A stretch of 13,455 nt of DNA. Source: Kangiella sp. Lineage in GTDB: Bacteria; Pseudomonadota; Gammaproteobacteria; Enterobacterales; Kangiellaceae. Where the stretch lies: the NCBI GenBank assembly GCA_026195755.1, contig JAPHRL010000013.1, positions 1 through 13,455 on the forward strand. Direction: 5' to 3'. Of the stretch, positions 5,715 to 11,286 are shown in pieces; the stretch's first letter is position 1, and every line of letters begins with the position of its first letter. The notes under the pieces were generated by a model. That model did not search any database. It was not told the origin of the DNA and saw only the letters and a program-made list of their open reading frames with translations. The translations under genes and the position numbers were made by a program.

Positions 5715-8030
5715 TTAAAAAGTCCAGCGGAACCCAGCGGTGAGCGAGCGTCCTGCGCGTGGCGCTCTGTCCTTCAGGAAAGAAGCATGATCGCGGATTT
5801 CTGCATCAGTCATGTTCTGCCCGCGTAGAAATAGGAACAGTTCTGAATCATCAAAGAAGACGTTATAGCCTAAATCAAGATTAATTAGAGTATACCCATC
5901 GGTTGGTAGTTCATCTTCTGCTAAACGATCCTGATCGAACACTTTAATCGCAGTCAGATTACTAGTGAACATGTCGTAATCAAGGCCTATCGAACCACCA
6001 AAACGCTTGGCGGGAATACGTGGCAAGTAAGAGCCATCATCCAATTTCGCTACTGTGTAGTCACCGAATAAACCCGTACGCACAATAGCTAAACCGTCAG
6101 TGGCCAGTGTCCAGTTGATCTCAGCTTCAGCACCCTCAAAGGTGGCGTCTGCTTGTTGATACTCAAACACTGGGAACTCTTCGTGGTCATGCACTTCGCC
6201 GGGAGCTGGTTCATGCTCTTGATGGGCCAGGAAAATATAGTCATTGATTCGGTTGTGGAACACCGCGACGGAAGCACTGACTGTGTCTGAGTTATAGCGG
6301 ATGCCAATATCAATATTATTAGCAGTTTCTTTGCCTAGGTTTGGATTACCCACTTCGATGCTGGCGGTTGCCAGATGGGGCACATAATTGGCTTCGTCAT
6401 TACCAGCATTGGAGTAAAGTTCTTCAACAGTAGCTATACGTTGCGCGCGAGTGATATTAATCGGCAAGGTCCAATGTTCATCAATATGCAACAACGAGCC
6501 GAAGGCGAAACTGAAAGCGTTATCATCACGTTGACCGAATAGATCGGTAGTAATGGTTTGCTTGTCATAGCGAGCGCCAAGCTCGGTATGCCAATTGCCT
6601 ACTTCATATTCTTCCAGCCAGAAAAGACCGAGCTTTTCGGTATTGGAGGCGGGGATATAAGCCTCGTCGCCAAGTGTCACAAAATCGCTGTCGGAATATT
6701 GCAGACCAAAAGCACCCTGCCAGCCACTCCAGGCATCATGTACCAGTTCCAGCCTGGTTTCCTGAGCATCGTTTAAGAAGGTGGTGCCGATTTCGGCGCC
6801 TTCAATTTCCTGGTGTTGGTAATCGGTGCTGGCAAAATGAAGGTTCAGGCTTTTAAAGCCATCAAAGGGAGTGTTCCAGCGTCCCTTCATATCCCAGCGT
6901 TTTTTATGCAGATCTAGACGGACAGCTTCTTCACCATGCTCTTCTTCAGGCGTACCTTCTTCTTCGTCATGATGCTCAGCATGCCCTGGTAAACCATAGT
7001 TTCTTTTGTAGTCAGAGTATGAAACACCCCAGTAGCCCGCATCAGTAATGTAGGAGAAACCGACGCTACCGCCTTCACTGTCCGTATCGCTATTTTCTAA
7101 GATACCTGACGCTTCTTCGTCATGGCCTGCTTCGCCTTCGGCTTCTTCCTGCTCACGCAAATAATAAGACTCAGCAAAACCAGGAATTTTTAGCTTATCA
7201 GTTTCTGATTTAAAGGCATCAATATTGAATGCAAGACCACCATTAGCGGTTGAGAAAGTCCCTACGGTACTGCGTTCACCCGTCGCAGAATCGCCCATTC
7301 GGATTTCAACTCCCCCCTCAATGCCGTCCGGAAGTTCAGTTGGGATACGGTTATCCACAACGTTTACTGCACCGCCGACTGCGCCACCGCCATACAGTAG
7401 TGTGGCTGGCCCTTTTAAAATCTCAACCCGCTTGGCGAGCAACGGCTCGGCAGAAATCCAGTGATCAGGACTGGCATTAGAAGCGTCCTGAGTGGTGCTG
7501 TTGTTGCTTAGCACAGTAACTCGGTTACCTTGTTGCCCACGAATCACTGGGCGACCAGCGCCAGCACCGAAGCTGGAAAGATTAACGCCAGGCACTTCCC
7601 CCAGCGTTTCACCAATGTTGATGCCGCGCTTTTGCGTCAGCTCATCACCGCTGACAATCACGGCCGGAGCTGCCATCTCAAGAATGGTGTGTTCCAGCGG
7701 ATTACCGGTAATAACGAGAGTCTGAGTGTCGGAATAGTCAACGGTAACGGTTAGGCTCTCACCCGTGTGCTGGACCGCTTTGTTAATATGGCCCTGTTTG
7801 CCGCCTTTGATGTCAAGAACGTATCGGCCGGTTTCCAGATCGGTAAATTCAAAGTGACCATTTTCATCGGTGGTCGTCGATTGATTATGGGAAGAGATAA
7901 AGACTTCTATATTGGCTAATGGATTGCCATCATTATCGAGAAGTGTCCCAGATAATGTTGAGTTGTCAGCAGCTTGTGCCTGTTGGCTTAAAGCTGCAGA
8001 TAAAAGTAATGCTATAGCAGAATATTTCAT
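5715..8030 (-). CDS. TonB-dependent outer-membrane receptor, ZnuD-like, probably for zinc or another metal
   Basis: A 771-residue receptor. A signal peptide ends near AQA (20). Residues 24-97 form a carboxypeptidase-regulatory-like beta domain (STLSGTLLDNDGNPLANIEV... GHFEFTDLETGRYVLDI). TQTLVITG (102-109) is the likely TonB box. The plug spans about 115-228 (GETLGEVPGV, RPVIRGQ, RVEILKGPATLLYGGGAVGGAVNVV). The rest is a beta barrel ending in RWTF, with the terminal Phe needed for outer-membrane insertion. Three barrel loops are rich in His, Asp and Glu (about 293-309, 350-368 and 603-618, the last with HQEHE and HDHEE). This recalls the zinc receptor ZnuD of Neisseria, so zinc is the most likely ligand, though copper or nickel is possible. 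GAGGAA precedes the ATG by about 10 nt. It follows the small CxxC gene by 75 nt, probably in one operon. Confidence 0.85.
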   Translation of the reverse strand: MKYSAIALLLSAALSQQAQAADNSTLSGTLLDNDGNPLANIEVFISSHNQSTTTDENGHFEFTDLETGRYVLDIKGGKQGHINKAVQHTGESLTVTVDYSDTQTLVITGNPLEHTILEMAAPAVIVSGDELTQKRGINIGETLGEVPGVNLSSFGAGAGRPVIRGQQGNRVTVLSNNSTTQDASNASPDHWISAEPLLAKRVEILKGPATLLYGGGAVGGAVNVVDNRIPTELPDGIEGGVEIRMGDSATGERSTVGTFSTANGGLAFNIDAFKSETDKLKIPGFAESYYLREQEEAEGEAGHDEEASGILENSDTDSEGGSVGFSYITDAGYWGVSYSDYKRNYGLPGHAEHHDEEEGTPEEEHGEEAVRLDLHKKRWDMKGRWNTPFDGFKSLNLHFASTDYQHQEIEGAEIGTTFLNDAQETRLELVHDAWSGWQGAFGLQYSDSDFVTLGDEAYIPASNTEKLGLFWLEEYEVGNWHTELGARYDKQTITTDLFGQRDDNAFSFAFGSLLHIDEHWTLPINITRAQRIATVEELYSNAGNDEANYVPHLATASIEVGNPNLGKETANNIDIGIRYNSDTVSASVAVFHNRINDYIFLAHQEHEPAPGEVHDHEEFPVFEYQQADATFEGAEAEINWTLATDGLAIVRTGLFGDYTVAKLDDGSYLPRIPAKRFGGSIGLDYDMFTSNLTAIKVFDQDRLAEDELPTDGYTLINLDLGYNVFFDDSELFLFLRGQNMTDAEIRDHASFLKDRAPRAGRSLTAGFRWTF

Positions 8031-8047
8031 GCTTATGATTCCTCATT

Positions 8048-8069
8048 CGAACAGACTTGCGTCTATTCG
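8048..8069 (-). promoter_or_regulatory. GNRA-tetraloop hairpin between the CxxC gene and the receptor gene
   Basis: On the minus strand CGAATAGAC, loop GCAA and GTCTGTTCG form a 9-bp stem with one G-U wobble, closed by a C-G pair around a GNRA loop, a very stable RNA form. It ends 3 nt before the receptor's Shine-Dalgarno (GAGG, 8041-8044). No T-run follows, so it is unlikely to be a terminator; mRNA processing, stability or translational control are candidates. Confidence 0.45.
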
Positions 8070-8105
8070 GTTAATACACAAATAAATTAAAAGAAAATTG
8101 AGAAA

Positions 8106-8378
8106 TTAAGCAGAAACTGGAGGTGCGCGGCCACGGTAGCCTGTTCGTGGACAGGATTGAGTTACAGGTGTTGGCCAAGCTAGAGTATGCTCCGCAATCA
8201 AGGAAGGAGACGGCACGAAAAGTTGTGCTGAACTGCTGTGACTATCTTTTAATGGTTGATAGAGACAGATCGCACAATCGCTGGTCTCGTGATCGGGAGC
8301 TTTAGCATGAGCAACACCTACCAGCGCCATGCCTAGCAAAGCGACAATCAGTAGTATGTGTTTAATGGATTTGCTCAT
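8106..8378 (-). CDS. Small exported CxxC protein, DUF2946-like
   Basis: A 90-residue protein with a signal peptide (LLIVALLGMALVGVAHA, cleavage near residue 25). The mature part has HETSDCAICLYQ, giving a CxxC pair (C35, C38) flanked by His and Asp, then a Pro/Ser-rich stretch, and ends in YRGRAPPVSA. The CxxC plus a C-terminal R-G/A-P-P tail is the pattern of DUF2946-type small proteins, often found beside metal-related TonB-dependent receptors. The family has no firm function; periplasmic metal binding is a reasonable inference from the CxxC, three His residues near it or in the middle, and the neighbouring receptor. AAGAGGAG lies about 9 nt before the ATG. It is first in a probable two-gene operon with the receptor. 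Confidence 0.65.
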   Translation of the reverse strand: MSKSIKHILLIVALLGMALVGVAHAKAPDHETSDCAICLYQPLKDSHSSSAQLFVPSPSLIAEHTLAWPTPVTQSCPRTGYRGRAPPVSA

Positions 8379-8567
8379 GTGTTTCGACTCCTCTTACAGA
8401 GGGCTTATATACTAATGACCTTATAACTTATAGGCAATACAAGATTCATGGATTAATGTTACAAATAGTGATCAAAAACAGGTAGCATGAGGCCAAGAAA
8501 CCGCGTTCATACCTAACATCAAGGCTGTTTTTCTAGAGGGAGAACCTAGCATCAATGAGTAATCAAT
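8379..8567. other. Divergent intergenic region between CxxC gene and exporter
   Basis: This 189-bp gap carries the promoter/palindrome of the minus-strand metal unit near its left end. For the plus-strand exporter only a weak -35/-10 pair is visible (TTACAA and TAGCAT spaced 17 nt, near 8459-8487), and a GAGGGAG at about 8536. I see no riboswitch-like structure in it. Confidence 0.3.
8409..8437 (-). promoter_or_regulatory. Promoter with internal palindrome for the CxxC/receptor unit
   Basis: On the minus strand TTGCCT (8432-8437) and TAGTAT (8409-8414) are spaced by exactly 17 nt, a reasonable sigma70 promoter giving a leader of roughly 25 nt. Between the boxes lies the palindrome TATAA-C-TTATA (8422-8432, plus-strand reading), with an extra C-G pair further out. 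This is a typical repressor operator position. It has a GTTATA half-site like gammaproteobacterial Zur boxes, but the half-sites are not in the canonical order, so the regulator is unknown. Confidence 0.4.
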
Positions 8568-9878
8568 ATGAGTGACAAGGCAACCGAGCAAATTCCAGAC
8601 TCTATCTCCGAGCGCAGGCTCGATAAGGTACCTCATTTCCCCAATCGTCATGAGCCGGTTGGTTTCATGCTGCGCCTGGTTAAAGCGTTGCACACTTATG
8701 GCGTACCCAGCTATGAATTAGAGCGCTTGCTGACGAATGTGGCTGAACAGCTTGGTTATGGCTTGCAATGTATTGCAGTGCCGACCAGCATTACCATGAC
8801 TTTCATGCTGGAAGAGGATAAGCCACAGACCTATGTGATTCGCTCAAACTCAGGTGAGGTCGATGTGGATAAGTTAAGCCGCACCATGAATGTCGCATAT
8901 GCCGTAATTAATGATGACATGACCACAGAGGAAGGCGCTATCCAGCTCAATGAAATCACCAAGTCGAAGCCGATCCATAATCGCTATTGGACGATTATTT
9001 GCTTTATGCTGGTATCGGCCTCAATTGCCAGAATTTTTAATGGTGGTTTACTGGAAGTGCTTACCGGAGCGGTCATTGGTTTATCGGTGGGCTTACTGGT
9101 TAATATAGGTGGAACACGCTCGGAAACAGTGGCCAATTTGATGCCAGCTTTATGCGCCTTTATGGCTTCTGTGATATCGGTGGGCTTTAATAAATGGCTA
9201 GGCCTTGGTTCCACTTATATTCCCATTGTTGCCGGGATCATCATTCTCGTGCCCGGTATGATGCTAACCATTGCCATGGCCGAACTAGCGACCCAGAATC
9301 TGGTGTCTGGGACCGCACGGCTGCTCGGTTCTGCGGTCATCTTTATCCAGATGACCTTTGGTGTGGCCATTGGAACCCAGCTGGGTAACTTTCTTTTCCC
9401 TTCCACCCTTGTCACACCCCTAACTTTACTGCCGACCTGGACTATATGGATTGCGATTATTGCCACCTCTTTTTCGTTTGTGGTTTTGTTCCAAACGCGA
9501 TGGAAAAGCTTTCCGTGGATTATAGCCGCAGTATGTATCGCCTATTTTGTGTCACGTTGGGGGGTGAAATTGATGAATCCGGCAAGCGGCGCATTCATTG
9601 GTGCCTTATCGGTAGGACTGTTTGCAAACCTTGCATATCGAATCAAACAGGTACCAACAGCAACTTGCTTAATGCCCGGTTTCATTATTCTGGTTCCTGG
9701 CAGTGTCGGCTTTAAAAGCCTGACCGCACTGCTCGATCATGACATTATTGGAGGTTTGGATACTGCTTTCAATATGATTATTATAGGTATATCGTTAGTA
9801 ACAGGCTTGTTGATTTCATCAATAGCGACTTTGCCAAAACCAAAAACAAAAGCAAAGCTAGGCAAGCCATTGAGTTAA
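8568..9878 (+). CDS. ThrE-type threonine/serine exporter family protein
   Basis: A 436-residue fused two-domain exporter. Residues 30-135 are a cytoplasmic domain with the family's conserved start (FMLRLVKALHTYGVPSYELERLLTNVAEQLG), then SITMTF and the region up to SKP. From 140 there are about ten membrane helices in two sets: the first up to about residue 260 (with VNIGGTRSETVANLMPAL and YIPIVAGIIILVPGMMLTIAMAELA), the second to about 425 (with GAFIGALSVGLFANLAYR and MPGFIILVPGSVGFKSL). This matches fused YjjP/YjjB, as in Corynebacterium ThrE, which exports threonine and serine across the inner membrane. The substrate here is inferred from family only. The ATG follows a GAGGGAG about 24-30 nt upstream, which is far, and a closer out-of-frame ATG (8555) opens a six-codon ORF overlapping this start. 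It heads an operon with the nuclease. Confidence 0.85.
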   Translation: MSDKATEQIPDSISERRLDKVPHFPNRHEPVGFMLRLVKALHTYGVPSYELERLLTNVAEQLGYGLQCIAVPTSITMTFMLEEDKPQTYVIRSNSGEVDVDKLSRTMNVAYAVINDDMTTEEGAIQLNEITKSKPIHNRYWTIICFMLVSASIARIFNGGLLEVLTGAVIGLSVGLLVNIGGTRSETVANLMPALCAFMASVISVGFNKWLGLGSTYIPIVAGIIILVPGMMLTIAMAELATQNLVSGTARLLGSAVIFIQMTFGVAIGTQLGNFLFPSTLVTPLTLLPTWTIWIAIIATSFSFVVLFQTRWKSFPWIIAAVCIAYFVSRWGVKLMNPASGAFIGALSVGLFANLAYRIKQVPTATCLMPGFIILVPGSVGFKSLTALLDHDIIGGLDTAFNMIIIGISLVTGLLISSIATLPKPKTKAKLGKPLS

Positions 9879-9911
9879 TTGAGTGTATTGATAGGAAGGG
9901 TGGGGGCAGAG

Positions 9912-10406
9912 ATGATAAAGCGGTTATTGTGTTTGATGTTGATATTTCTGTTGACCGGATGCGATACGGTCAATGCGGAATATCGAGTGAAGTACGTGCA
10001 GGATGGCGACAGTATGATTATTTGTTGCGAGCGAGGTAATGGTTTTACCATTCGATTAAAAGATATTGATGCACCGGAGCGAGATCAACCTTATGCCGAA
10101 AAGTCTCGTGCTTATATACAAGAGTTGGTTATGGGTAAGCCGGTTAAATTAGTTGGCGGTAAGCGAGATAAGTACGGTCGTTTGCTGGTGGACTTAATCG
10201 TGGATGGCGAATCGGTCAATGAGATGATGATTAGCGAAGGTATGGCCTGGCGCTGGCGTTACAGTAAAAGCAAAAAATTGAAACAACTTGAAAATAGCGC
10301 TAAAGAGAAGAAAAAGGGGCTATGGTCACTGCCTGAAAATCAGCGTATGGAACCTTGGGAGTGGCGCAAGAAACATATCAGGAGAGGCTCATGGAAAGGG
10401 AGATAG
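9912..10406 (+). CDS. Thermonuclease-family (SNase) lipoprotein
   Basis: With the ATG at 9912 the protein has 164 residues and a lipoprotein signal peptide, MIKRLLCLMLIFLLTGC, with lipidated C17 in an LTGC lipobox. The +2 residue is Asp (D18), which in enterobacteria favours retention in the inner membrane. The SNase domain keeps all key residues: DGDS (D33), IRLKDIDAPE (R48, D53, E56, matching staphylococcal R35, D40, E43 with identical spacing) and DKYGR (R90, matching R87). It should be a calcium-dependent DNA/RNA endonuclease held at the membrane facing the periplasm. An upstream in-frame TTG at 9879, directly after the exporter stop, would put 11 residues before the signal peptide and is less likely. 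The last 16 nt overlap the next gene. The basic tail (KKHIRRGSWKGR) may help bind nucleic acid. Confidence 0.85.
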   Translation: MIKRLLCLMLIFLLTGCDTVNAEYRVKYVQDGDSMIICCERGNGFTIRLKDIDAPERDQPYAEKSRAYIQELVMGKPVKLVGGKRDKYGRLLVDLIVDGESVNEMMISEGMAWRWRYSKSKKLKQLENSAKEKKKGLWSLPENQRMEPWEWRKKHIRRGSWKGR

Positions 10407-11272
10407 TTAATAAAGTAGCGATTGTTGGTGGTACGCATGGCAATGAATACACCGGCATCTATTTACTCGAAAAATATCACGAGTACCCGCATTTATTACA
10501 GCCGAAAACTTTTGAAGTTGAATATCTGTTGGCAAATTCCGAAGCTTTCAAAAAGAATCGGCGCTATCTTGATCGTGACTTAAATCGAAGTTTTAAATTG
10601 TCTGATTTGAAGAACCCGTTATTGTCAGGTTATGAAAATGCGCGAGCTAAAGAAATAAATGATCAGCTCGGCCCAAAAGGTGATTCGCGAGTGGACCTGA
10701 TTGTCGATTTACATACTTCAACGGCGCCGATGGGCATCAACTTGGTGCTGACTAAAACCGACACCTTTCACCTGATGCTGGTGGACTATGTTCAACAAAG
10801 AATAGAGGGAGTTACCGTTACTCTGGAACAACAACCGGATCACCACTTTTTAATGACGGTTGCTGATCGGCATGTGCTGGTTGAGGTTGGGCCCGTGCCA
10901 CAAGCCCAGCTCAAACATGAAGTGTTTGAGAAAACGGAGCAAGCTGTTCAGCTCATTGCCGAATATATTGAGCTTTATAATCAACATAAGTTACCGCAAC
11001 CTTCTGAATCCATTGATATATATGAGTATTTCAGTGTGATGCACTTACCCACTGACCCTCTTGGTAACATTTGTGGCATGGTGCATAAAAATATTCAGGA
11101 TAGAGACTTCCAGACATTAAAGTCTGGTGAGCCGATATTTCATCTGTTTAATGGCGAAGAGGAATATTACGAAGGTGAGGACTGCACGATCAGCTTTATT
11201 AATGAAGCTGCTTATTACGATGAAAAGAAAGCCTTCTCGATGTCGAAAAGGCGAACCTATCATATCGGATAA
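10391..11272 (+). CDS. Aspartoacylase-family zinc deacylase (AstE/AspA family)
   Basis: A 293-residue enzyme of the succinylglutamate desuccinylase/aspartoacylase family, close to human aspartoacylase (313). Zinc ligands are in GGTHGNE (H16, E19) and DLHTS (H108). Substrate-binding residues match human R63, N70 and R71 as RRYLDRDLNR (R58, N65, R66), and the catalytic Glu is in VLVEVGPVPQ (E165, human E178). All are intact. The likely reaction is hydrolysis of N-acetyl-L-aspartate or a related N-acyl amino acid in the cytoplasm. The start at 10391 has an excellent AGGAG with 6-nt spacing; an earlier in-frame ATG at 10355 lies inside the nuclease gene and has no such site. The gene overlaps the nuclease by 16 nt, so the two are likely translationally coupled. 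It ends 14 nt before the convergent kinase gene, with no clear terminator. Confidence 0.87.
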   Translation: MEREIVNKVAIVGGTHGNEYTGIYLLEKYHEYPHLLQPKTFEVEYLLANSEAFKKNRRYLDRDLNRSFKLSDLKNPLLSGYENARAKEINDQLGPKGDSRVDLIVDLHTSTAPMGINLVLTKTDTFHLMLVDYVQQRIEGVTVTLEQQPDHHFLMTVADRHVLVEVGPVPQAQLKHEVFEKTEQAVQLIAEYIELYNQHKLPQPSESIDIYEYFSVMHLPTDPLGNICGMVHKNIQDRDFQTLKSGEPIFHLFNGEEEYYEGEDCTISFINEAAYYDEKKAFSMSKRRTYHIG

Positions 11273-11286
11273 TGCTATCTGGTTTG

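Noticed and set aside
8123..8305. A plus-strand ORF of 60 codons opposite the CxxC gene
   Set aside because: It lies wholly antisense to a gene with a signal peptide, family motif and good ribosome binding site; its protein has no recognisable features.
8419..8434. Canonical Zur box in the metal-unit promoter
   Set aside because: The half-sites are TATAA-N-TTATA, not TTATA-N-TATAA, so only a half-site match exists; kept as an unassigned palindrome.
9879..9911. TTG start for the nuclease directly after the exporter stop
   Set aside because: It would place 11 residues before a clean lipoprotein signal peptide; the ATG at 9912 puts the basic residues and lipobox in the usual positions.
10355..10390. 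Earlier in-frame ATG for the aspartoacylase
   Set aside because: It extends 12 residues into the nuclease gene with no homology, while ATG 10391 has AGGAG at ideal spacing.
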